A DNA stretch of 64,000 nt from Pontibacter sp. FD36 (GTDB lineage: Bacteria; Bacteroidota; Bacteroidia; Cytophagales; Hymenobacteraceae): contig NZ_JADPMP010000006.1 of the NCBI RefSeq assembly GCF_015686655.1, positions 62,001 to 126,000 of the forward strand. Reading direction: 5' to 3'. How positions within the stretch are numbered: position 1 is the first letter of the stretch; every line of letters starts with the position of its first letter. The position numbers were made by a program, and so were the translations under genes. Under the pieces are notes generated by a model. That model ran no database searches. It was not told the origin of the DNA and was given only the letters and a program-made list of their open reading frames with translations. Positions 54,636 through 64,000 of this stretch are shown here, one piece after another.

Positions 54636-54730
54636 CTTCTTAAACTAGCGCAGGGGAATTGTTGGCTCGCCAGCCAGGAAATGGCAGCAGGCTATGAGCT
54701 CCGAAATTAACTAATTAAACACTGACCTAA

Positions 54731-56959
<2,229 letters not shown>

Positions 56960-56983
56960 TCAATAAGTATAAAGTATAAGTAT

Positions 56984-57015
56984 GAAAGGCTGCCTGGGAG
57001 ATCGGGCAGCCTTTC
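56984..57015 (+). terminator. icd terminator
   Basis: GAAAGGCTGCC (56984-56994) pairs with GGCAGCCTTTC (57005-57015); a T-rich tail follows. It lies 25 bases past the stop. Confidence 0.85.
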
Positions 57016-57089
57016 TTATTTTAAACTATTAACTTTGAAGCTGAGGCATAGCCAGTTCTTAAAGCACAGTGGCTGCCTAAGGAGCAACA

Positions 57090-60020
57090 ATGGAAGAGCA
57101 AAACCCACCGTTCGAACCTTTTGACAGCACAGACGATCCGGAGTCGCTCTTTGCTGCACACCTTGCTTCCCAGCCACAGCTGGACGGGGCTTCTGCCGAT
57201 TCCAGAACGATCATCGTCATTGGCAGACATCGCTATTATAACCTGTTCAGTGCCCAGCTTGTCTCTTGCAGCCTGAGCAGCACAGGCGAACTGAAAGCGC
57301 CTTTTACAGTACTGAGCCCGCTCGAGCTGGTTTGGCGAACCGAGCAGCCGGAGGAGTTGAAGTTCTACAGTGCCGTTGCCCGCTTTCAAAGTTTCTACGA
57401 GAAATCAGCTACGGATACAGCAAGTCTGAAGGCGCTGGAGCGCAACCCGCTTCGCTATCCCTACTACCTTCACGACAGTGAGATTTCCGAGAAAATAACA
57501 GCAAAGTCACTAAAACCTGTGCAGGTCACGCAACCAAGTATAGACTTTAAAGTGCGTATAGGCCTGAATAGCGATATGTTCAGTGTGACGAGCGATCTGT
57601 TTATAAACGGTACCTATTTTCCCTTTAGTCGCATCAGTGTCAGGTATAACCATTTTCTGGTTACGGACGATACCTGGTACCTGTGCTCCAATCCGCACCT
57701 GCCTTCTGTAGTGGCTTATTTCAAAAAGCACGATGGCGAACTCCAATTGCCGCACGATGCCTTTCTGCAATTTCAGAGGGAAGTGCTGGCTAAAATGGAG
57801 TCGTATGTGCCCATAGAGCATACTTACCTGAAACCTGCTACAAAGGCCCAGCTACGGAGCAAAGGTTTTAACCAGCAACCCGAAAATTTGCTATACCTGA
57901 TCGAGTCGGAAAACTATGTGTTGCTGCAGCCTTTTATGCGCTATGGCGAAATAGAGATCCCGCTGCTGTCGAACAAGCTGATCTATGATCAGGATAATAT
58001 GGGCCGGCCTTTCTTTGTGGCCCGCAACACAGAGGCAGAAGCGGCTTTCACGAAGTTGCTGATCCAGCAGCACCCGCATTTCTGGGAGCAGCTGGACAAC
58101 ATGCTCGATTACTTTTATCTGCACAAGGAGCGTTTTCTGGATGAGACTTGGTTTCTCAATGCCTTCGACAACTTGGCTGCCAACGGCGTAACCATCCTGG
58201 GCTTCAACGACCTGCAGGACAATAAGCTCAACCAGCATAAAGCTACTGTTTCCATAAACGTAGAAAGCGGCTTGAACTGGTTTAATGTGACGGCGCAGGT
58301 AAAGTTTGGCAGCAAGAAAGCGTCGCTGAAGCAGCTGAAGAAGGCAGTTGTAAACAAGAGTAAATACGTGCTGCTCGACGACGGCACGATGGGCATTATA
58401 CCTGAAGAATGGCTCCAGCGACTGCAGCTCTATTTCGAAACGGGCGCGGTGGTAAGTGAGGAGGAACTGCAGATTCCTAAGACAAACTTTGCGGCGCTCA
58501 CGGAGTTGTTTGAGGACTACATGCTCGATGAGCAGGTGCACAAAGAACCGTGGTGGTACCAGGAGCAGCTGAACAACGTGGAGAAACTAGCCCCAGCTCC
58601 TATACCTGCAGGACTGCAAACCACTTTGAGACCATACCAATGGCAGGGGCTCAGTTGGCTCAACTTTCTAGATGACCTGCAGTTTGGCGGCTGTCTTGCG
58701 GATGATATGGGCTTGGGTAAAACAGTGCAGATCATCGCCCTTATGCTGCTGCTGCGGGAAAAGCGAGAACGGCAGACAAACCTATTGGTTGTGCCAACTT
58801 CGCTTATACCTAATTGGCAGGCGGAGTTAAATAAGTTCGCTCCATCTCTTAGGCAGCTCACGCACCACGGTCCGAACAGAGCAAAAGATACGGCTGCTTT
58901 TCAGGAGTATGATGTTGTCATCACGACCTACAATACCCTGCTCTCTGATATTGTCTTTCTAAAGAAGTATCTGTTCGGCTATACCTTCCTGGATGAGTCG
59001 CAGAATATCAAGAACCCGAACTCGCAGCGCTACAAGGCGGCTTGTCTGCTGCAGTCACGCAACAGGGTGGTGCTCACAGGTACGCCTTTCGAGAACAATA
59101 CTTTCGACATTTACGCGCAGCTTTCCTTTGTCAATCCGGGTTTGCTGGGCACTAGGACCTACTTCAGGAATACTTATTCCATGCCCATCGATAAGTTTAA
59201 GGATAGGCGAAGTGCGCAAGCCCTGCAGGAAAAGATCTGCCCGTTTGTATTGAGAAGAACAAAGGCAGAAGTGGCCAAGGAGCTCCCCGACAAAACGGAG
59301 ATGGTGCTTTATTGCGAAATGGGAGAGGAGCAGCGCAAGGTATACGATACTGCCGAGCAGGAATTCAGAGACTATATTACCGCTAGCGGTGAAGAGGAAC
59401 TTACAAAGCACCCAATGCACGTGTTGCGTGGCATCACTAAACTGCGCCAAATCTGCAACTCGCCACTGCTCACTGGCGATGCGAAGCTTTTTTCGGATAC
59501 TTCTGCCAAGATACAGGTGCTCATGCAGCAGATTCAGAATGTAGCGCGACACCACAAGGTGCTGGTGTTCTCACAATTTGTGGGTATGCTGGACCTGATC
59601 AAAAATGAGCTGGTGAAGGAAAATATCAAGTACTCTTACCTCACCGGCAGCACCCGCAATAGGGGCGAGGTTGTAGACCAGTTCCAGACGGACGAGGAGA
59701 TTCGCGTGTTCCTTGTAAGTCTGAAAGCTGGTGGAACAGGCCTGAACTTGACTGCAGCCGATTACGTGTTTATCGTAGACCCTTGGTGGAACCCAGCTGT
59801 AGAAAACCAGGCCATAGACCGCAGCTACAGAATAGGGCAGGCGAAGAAGGTGATCGCCGTGCGCCTTATTTGCCCCAACACCGTGGAGGAGAAGATTCAG
59901 ATACTGCAACAGAACAAATCCAAACTTGCCACCGATCTGGTTACGGCCGACAACAGCTTTTTTCAATCACTCACTAAGGATGATTGGCTGAACTTAAGTA
60001 GTAACAGCAGTAATAGCTAA
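57090..60020 (+). CDS. SNF2-family helicase-like ATPase
   Basis: The 976-residue protein has a large N-terminal half (about 1-510) with no motif I recognise; it looks beta-rich and may be a bacterial SNF2-associated domain. The SNF2 motor follows: LADDMGLGKTVQII (Walker A near 537), DESQNIKNPNSQ (motif II near 634, DESQ rather than DEGH/DEAQ) and VVLTGTPFENN near 660. The second lobe has LVFSQFVGMLDLI, SLKAGGTGLNLTAADYVF and QAIDRSYRIGQAKKV near 909. Such proteins move along double-stranded DNA or remodel protein-DNA or transcription complexes (RapA-like); they rarely unwind DNA. No methylase or nuclease partner is next to it, so a defence role is not supported. Confidence 0.92.
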   Translation: MEEQNPPFEPFDSTDDPESLFAAHLASQPQLDGASADSRTIIVIGRHRYYNLFSAQLVSCSLSSTGELKAPFTVLSPLELVWRTEQPEELKFYSAVARFQSFYEKSATDTASLKALERNPLRYPYYLHDSEISEKITAKSLKPVQVTQPSIDFKVRIGLNSDMFSVTSDLFINGTYFPFSRISVRYNHFLVTDDTWYLCSNPHLPSVVAYFKKHDGELQLPHDAFLQFQREVLAKMESYVPIEHTYLKPATKAQLRSKGFNQQPENLLYLIESENYVLLQPFMRYGEIEIPLLSNKLIYDQDNMGRPFFVARNTEAEAAFTKLLIQQHPHFWEQLDNMLDYFYLHKERFLDETWFLNAFDNLAANGVTILGFNDLQDNKLNQHKATVSINVESGLNWFNVTAQVKFGSKKASLKQLKKAVVNKSKYVLLDDGTMGIIPEEWLQRLQLYFETGAVVSEEELQIPKTNFAALTELFEDYMLDEQVHKEPWWYQEQLNNVEKLAPAPIPAGLQTTLRPYQWQGLSWLNFLDDLQFGGCLADDMGLGKTVQIIALMLLLREKRERQTNLLVVPTSLIPNWQAELNKFAPSLRQLTHHGPNRAKDTAAFQEYDVVITTYNTLLSDIVFLKKYLFGYTFLDESQNIKNPNSQRYKAACLLQSRNRVVLTGTPFENNTFDIYAQLSFVNPGLLGTRTYFRNTYSMPIDKFKDRRSAQALQEKICPFVLRRTKAEVAKELPDKTEMVLYCEMGEEQRKVYDTAEQEFRDYITASGEEELTKHPMHVLRGITKLRQICNSPLLTGDAKLFSDTSAKIQVLMQQIQNVARHHKVLVFSQFVGMLDLIKNELVKENIKYSYLTGSTRNRGEVVDQFQTDEEIRVFLVSLKAGGTGLNLTAADYVFIVDPWWNPAVENQAIDRSYRIGQAKKVIAVRLICPNTVEEKIQILQQNKSKLATDLVTADNSFFQSLTKDDWLNLSSNSSNS

Positions 60021-60151
60021 TAAGAATTAATTCAGTACCCAGCATGCACGCTACGGGTATAGCATACCTAAAGAAGTGCTACTCCTGCTTCACAAGCATG
60101 TAACCTTTCCTGTCTAAGCCTGTTACACACCAAAGGTAATCAGGAACAATT

Positions 60152-61057
60152 ATGGCGAATAACAATACTCCGGTTATAGTGTTGGCAGGTGGAACAGGCG
60201 ATCTTGGCGGGCGCATTGCCAGGTCCCTGTTAGAGAAGGGGGCGCAAGTGCGGGCGTTGGTCCGACCGAAGAGTGATGCAGATAAAGTCGACTCTTTAAA
60301 AAGGCTGGGAGCTACCATTTGTGAAGTAGACTACCATGATGCTGCTGCACTGGCTAGAGCTTGTGAAGGAGCCAGTTGTGTGGTTTCTGCCCTTTCTGGC
60401 TTGCATTATGTCATGGTAGGTATACAAGCTTTACTGCTAAGAGCTGCTGTGGCGGCTGGTGTGCCCCGCTTTATACCTTCTGATTTTGCCATTGATTTCA
60501 CGAAGCTCCCTTCTGGTAATAACCGCAACCTGGACCTCCGAAAAGAATTCAAAGAGCAGCTGGACAAAGCCCCTATCGCTGCGACCTCTATTCTGAACGG
60601 CATGTTCACCGATTTGCTCACCGGACAGGCGCCGGTTGTGCTCTTTCCAATAAAGCGGATCATGTATTATGGTGACCCGAACCAGCTCATGGATTTTACC
60701 ACCATTCAAAACACTGCCGAGTATACCGCTGCTGCGGCTCTTGATCCCTCCACACCACGCTACTTACGCATTGCCGGCGATGTGCTGAGTGCAAACGGTT
60801 TGAGAGAGGCCGCCACCAGGGCTACCGGAGAAGAATTCAGTTTGCTTCGAGTTGGCGGAGTGGGTTTGCTGAGTGCTATCATAAAAGTTACCAAAACACT
60901 TACTCCTTCTAATAATGAGGTTTTTCCGGCCTGGCAAGGCATGCAGTATATGCGTGACATGTTCACCGGGCTTCCTAAACTCGAGCCGCTCGATAACGAC
61001 CGGTACCCTGAGGTTAAATGGACCAGTGTAGCGGAAGTGCTGGCTACAAGGAAATGA
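60152..61057 (+). CDS. NmrA-like NAD(P)-binding oxidoreductase
   Basis: The 301-residue protein has the atypical short-chain-dehydrogenase cofactor loop VLAGGTGDLGGRIA (about 10-23) and ALVRPKSDADK near 36, which favours NADP. SALSGLHYVMVG comes near 83 and RFIPSDFAIDF near 110 with the family's basic/aromatic site. It belongs to the NmrA/isoflavone-reductase-like group, which contains both redox sensors and reductases of small aromatic compounds. It stands alone, so a substrate cannot be proposed. Cytoplasmic. Confidence 0.88.
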   Translation: MANNNTPVIVLAGGTGDLGGRIARSLLEKGAQVRALVRPKSDADKVDSLKRLGATICEVDYHDAAALARACEGASCVVSALSGLHYVMVGIQALLLRAAVAAGVPRFIPSDFAIDFTKLPSGNNRNLDLRKEFKEQLDKAPIAATSILNGMFTDLLTGQAPVVLFPIKRIMYYGDPNQLMDFTTIQNTAEYTAAAALDPSTPRYLRIAGDVLSANGLREAATRATGEEFSLLRVGGVGLLSAIIKVTKTLTPSNNEVFPAWQGMQYMRDMFTGLPKLEPLDNDRYPEVKWTSVAEVLATRK

Positions 61058-61082
61058 GCCCGATTGCATGCGGATTATAATA

Positions 61083-61122
61083 AAACAAAAGCGGCAGCCT
61101 AACCAGGCTGCCGCTTTTGTTT
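61083..61122. terminator. Terminator between the NmrA-like and M16 genes
   Basis: A perfect 18-bp stem (61083-61100 and 61105-61122) with a 4-base loop has A and T runs at its ends. It serves both convergent genes. Its ACAAAAGCGGC arm is shared with the nuoN terminator. Confidence 0.92.
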
Positions 61123-61142
61123 ACAAGGTATAGCACGAAGGC

Positions 61143-64000
61143 TTAGTACCCAAATACTTCCTCGAGTGATAGTTGCTTCACTTTGCCGTATTTCTCCAGC
61201 TCTTTGAAGTTCAGTCTGTCTTTTGAACCGATCACCAGAATTGCTTGTGGTTGTCCGCTCACATACTTCTTCTGGAAGGCCTGCAGTTGATCGAAGGTCA
61301 GGCTGTTGGCGCTTTCATACACGTCTTTGCGGATATCGTAGTCCAAGCCGAGGCGCTTGGCACGTTCGTAGTCGAACAGAATAGACGACTTGGTGATACG
61401 CTCCGAAGAAATGCTGTTGCGTAGCGAAGCTTTCGCGAGTTCAAAATTCTGATCGGCTAGTGGCATGTTTGTCAGGAGCTCTTGCATACCTGCCATCGCC
61501 TCTGGCAACTTGTCTGACTGCGTACCGATGTACGACATGATGTAGTTCGAGCGATCTTTCTTAGCAGCAGTGCTGTAGCTGGAGTAAGCTGAGTAGGCGA
61601 GTGCCTTCGACTCACGCAGTTCCTGGAACACGATCGAGCTCATACCTGCACCGAAGTACTGGTTGTAAAGACGAATGGTCGGCACCATGGCTTTGTTGAA
61701 GGCATCTGCTTTCGTCAGAAACATCAACTCAGCCTGCACCATGTTGTAGTCCACCCAGTATACCATTGGCTGCTTAATGTCCAGCTCAGCGTATACCTTC
61801 TCAGCCGGCACCGGCTTCAGTTTAGCCGGCACAATGTGGCCTGCGTTAAGTGTTGCTACCAAAGCATCTGTTTCACGTGGGCCATAGTACAGCACGCGGT
61901 GCTCGTAAGTCGGGATACTCTTGATGAGGTTCACCAGTTCCTGCGGTTTCACAGCCTTCAGTTCTTTCTCTGACAGTACCGAGGTGAAAGGATTCTTAGG
62001 TCCGTACTTGGCATAGTTCACCAGCGCCTGGTTCAGGATCACACCTTTGTTCAGCTTCGCGTCATTGCGGGCTTTCAGCATTCCCTGTACCATGTCGTCC
62101 AATGCTTTCTGGTCTGCTTTCGGATTTTGTAGCACGCTCTCAAACAGGGCCAGTGCCGGCTCAAAATTCTCGTCAAGGCCAGAGAGCGACACGTATACCT
62201 GGTCGCCTGAGGCAGATACGTTGAAAGAAGTGCCCAGCTTGTAGAACTCCTTCTTCAGCTCTTCTGCTGTATACTTGTCGTTGCCCAGGAACTTGAGGTA
62301 GTTCACAGCCATACCTAACTTCGGATCGTTGTCGCTGCCCATATCCAGGATGTAATACATCTGGAACAGACCGTTCTCGCTGTTCTTCGTGTACAGCAAC
62401 GGAATGTCATTCTTCAATTTGGCCTCTTTAATGTCGGCTTTATAGTCAACGAATACAGGCGAAAGTTCAGAAGGGCCTTTGGCCATGAACTCACTGTAGT
62501 AAGCTGACTGCGCCTCACGGTTCACAGGTACCGGTGTGATGCTTGGCTTTTCTACTTTAAGGCTAGCGGCGTTCTTGTCGGTGCGCTTGTATACCTGCAC
62601 GTAGTTGTTGTTGAGGTATTTGTTGGCAACTGCCATCACATCTTGCTTTGTGATCTTTGCAAATTCCTCCGGGCGCTTCACATAGTCTGCCCACGGAATG
62701 TCATAGATAAAGGCGGTCACGAAAGCATCGGCACGCTCTGAGTTGCGCTCGTAGGCACGCATTAGGCTGATCTTGTTGTCGTTGATGATAGCCGGGATCA
62801 GGTCGTCGTCAAACTTGCCCTGCTTCACCAACTCTACCTGTGCCAGAAGCAAATCTTTAACCTGGTCCAATGTCTGGCCCTGACGTGGCGAACCACCCAG
62901 GCGGAACACGGAGTAGTCTTTCATCTGGTTATCATAGCCATAAGCCTGCAACACTTTCTGCTGCTGGTTCAGGTTGAGGTCGATCAAGCCTGCCTGTCCG
63001 TTGTAGAGGATGGAGCTGATCATGCTCAGCACTTGCGCATCGCGTGAGCTCATACCCGGGAAGCGGTAAGCGATCGAAATGTTCTCTGCGCTCGGACCAG
63101 TCACTTCTTTGATGATTGGCTGTGCGATCGGCTTTTCCTGTGCTACCGTGAAGGTAGGAGCCGTGCTAGGCTTCAGTTTGCCGAAGTGCTCGTCGATCAT
63201 GCGGATCGTTTGGTCAAAATCAATGTCTCCGCTCAGCGCAATGGCCATGTTGTTCGGTACATAGTAGGCATCAAAGTACTTCTTGATTTCTGTGATCGAA
63301 GGGTTTTTCAAGTGCTCAATGGTGCCAATGGTGGTTTGCGTACCGTATTGGTGGGTCGGGAACATAGCTGCGTTCAGCGTTTCCATCACTTTCCAGCCGT
63401 CGTTGTCGAGGGTACGGTTCTTCTCTTCGTATACCGCCTCCAACTCCGTGTGGAACAGGCGCGGCACTAGCTCGCCGAAACGGTGTGCTTCCAAAGCCAC
63501 CCAGCGCTCCAACTGGTTGCTCGGAACGTCATTGGTATAAACTGTCTGCTCTACTGAGGTATAGGCGTTGGTTCCTTTGGCGCCAATTGCACCCAGGATC
63601 TTGTCATACTCGTTTGCCACGGCATAAGTAGCTGCCACGCCCGAGATGGAGTCGATCTGGTGGTAGATTTTTTTGCGTTGAGCAGGGTCGGTGGTATTGC
63701 GGTGTTGCTCATACAGCGCCTCAATTTTGTCCAGTTCTGCTTTTTCTTTCTGCCAATCCTGTGTGCCAAGCTGGCTGGTGCCTTTGAACACCATGTGCTC
63801 CAGGTAGTGGGCCAGGCCGGTCGCATCGGCTGGGTCGTTCTTGCTGCCGGCGCGTACCGCTATAAAAGTCTGCACACGCGGTGCATCTTCATAATCCGTC
63901 AGGTATACCTTCAGGCCATTACGCAAGGTATAGACGCGGGCGTTGAGCGGGTCGTTTGGAACGGTTTCGTAGGTATAATCTGTCAGCGCATCTTTGCTCG
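61143..64000 (-). CDS. M16-family (pitrilysin/insulinase) zinc peptidase, 5' end missing
   Basis: The gene continues past the right edge: in-frame codons upstream of a TTG at 63926 read SKDALTDYTYETVPNDPLNARVYT, so that TTG is not the start. At least 951 residues are visible. The inverted zinc motif HYLEH is near the visible N-terminus (about 63.8 kb), with its third ligand Glu about 75 residues on (ELEAVYEEKN). Two M16 halves follow. The second is the inactive-type domain with GAGMSSIVFQELRESKALAYSAYSSY near its end. The two-domain, probably exported layout is like PqqL and Bacteroidota relatives that degrade peptides in the periplasm. Signal peptide and true start are outside the window. 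Confidence 0.93.
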   Translation of the reverse strand, partial: SKDALTDYTYETVPNDPLNARVYTLRNGLKVYLTDYEDAPRVQTFIAVRAGSKNDPADATGLAHYLEHMVFKGTSQLGTQDWQKEKAELDKIEALYEQHRNTTDPAQRKKIYHQIDSISGVAATYAVANEYDKILGAIGAKGTNAYTSVEQTVYTNDVPSNQLERWVALEAHRFGELVPRLFHTELEAVYEEKNRTLDNDGWKVMETLNAAMFPTHQYGTQTTIGTIEHLKNPSITEIKKYFDAYYVPNNMAIALSGDIDFDQTIRMIDEHFGKLKPSTAPTFTVAQEKPIAQPIIKEVTGPSAENISIAYRFPGMSSRDAQVLSMISSILYNGQAGLIDLNLNQQQKVLQAYGYDNQMKDYSVFRLGGSPRQGQTLDQVKDLLLAQVELVKQGKFDDDLIPAIINDNKISLMRAYERNSERADAFVTAFIYDIPWADYVKRPEEFAKITKQDVMAVANKYLNNNYVQVYKRTDKNAASLKVEKPSITPVPVNREAQSAYYSEFMAKGPSELSPVFVDYKADIKEAKLKNDIPLLYTKNSENGLFQMYYILDMGSDNDPKLGMAVNYLKFLGNDKYTAEELKKEFYKLGTSFNVSASGDQVYVSLSGLDENFEPALALFESVLQNPKADQKALDDMVQGMLKARNDAKLNKGVILNQALVNYAKYGPKNPFTSVLSEKELKAVKPQELVNLIKSIPTYEHRVLYYGPRETDALVATLNAGHIVPAKLKPVPAEKVYAELDIKQPMVYWVDYNMVQAELMFLTKADAFNKAMVPTIRLYNQYFGAGMSSIVFQELRESKALAYSAYSSYSTAAKKDRSNYIMSYIGTQSDKLPEAMAGMQELLTNMPLADQNFELAKASLRNSISSERITKSSILFDYERAKRLGLDYDIRKDVYESANSLTFDQLQAFQKKYVSGQPQAILVIGSKDRLNFKELEKYGKVKQLSLEEVFGY

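Noticed and set aside
57090..61057. SNF2 helicase region as a defence island
   Set aside because: No methylase, nuclease, phospholipase D, toxin or phage gene is near; neighbours are isocitrate dehydrogenase and an NmrA-like reductase.
63924..63926. TTG at 63926 as start of the M16 peptidase
   Set aside because: The frame continues upstream with sensible residues (PNDPLNARVYTLRNGLKVYL) to the window edge, so the gene is simply cut off.

Overview
The window reads as a chromosome segment of a Bacteroidota bacterium, most likely Cytophagales/Hymenobacteraceae (Pontibacter- or Hymenobacter-like). The grounds are promoter boxes of the TAnnTTTG type, no Shine-Dalgarno sites before genes, a protein with a type IX secretion C-terminal sorting domain, PorT-like and carboxypeptidase-regulatory-like envelope proteins, and a 14-gene complex I with a short NuoG. 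Base composition is balanced, except for an AT-rich patch near 34.5-35.5 kb. I see no rRNA, tRNA, CRISPR array, transposase or phage gene.

Layout. 0-7 kb: a broken-off LD-carboxypeptidase, an AbgT-type transporter, a PorT-like protein, RidA, a radical SAM protein paired with a gamma-carbonic-anhydrase-like protein, and a CorC-type CBS protein. 7-19 kb: DsbD, Mn-type superoxide dismutase, TadA, two small proteins, GtrA, a GT-C glycosyltransferase, a glycerophosphodiesterase and AspRS. 19-34.3 kb: the complex I genes nuoA to nuoN on the minus strand, split between nuoJ and nuoK by a 1.9-kb insert. The insert carries an opposite-strand lipoprotein gene, a terminator, repeat debris and probably a new promoter for nuoKLMN. 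34.5-49 kb: an orphan AT-rich secreted protein, PruA, YjjG, an ArsR-type regulator facing a regulatory-domain protein, a type II NADH dehydrogenase, an esterase-HupE-M1 peptidase cluster, a SpoIIAA-like protein, a second deaminase of yeast cytosine-deaminase type, and ClpB. 49-64 kb: endonuclease V, a lipoprotein, an alpha/beta hydrolase next to a phosphoribosyltransferase, two tandem SGNH hydrolases, monomeric isocitrate dehydrogenase, an SNF2 helicase, an NmrA-like reductase, and an M16 peptidase that runs off the end.

How the genes work together. Complex I and NDH-2 both feed electrons into the quinone pool. PruA and isocitrate dehydrogenase supply reduced cofactors and carbon to the TCA cycle. 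DsbD, SOD, ClpB and endonuclease V cover redox, protein and DNA damage. The M1 and M16 peptidases, the esterase, the SGNH enzymes and the transporters act at or beyond the envelope.

The strongest unexplained signal is a 7-mer, AGGTATA (reverse TATACCT). It occurs on the order of a hundred times on both strands, in genes in several reading frames, between genes, and as inverted pairs in hairpins. Several families of intergenic palindromes and degenerate repeats are also present. Intergenic repeats, not a defence or mobile system, are the unusual content here.
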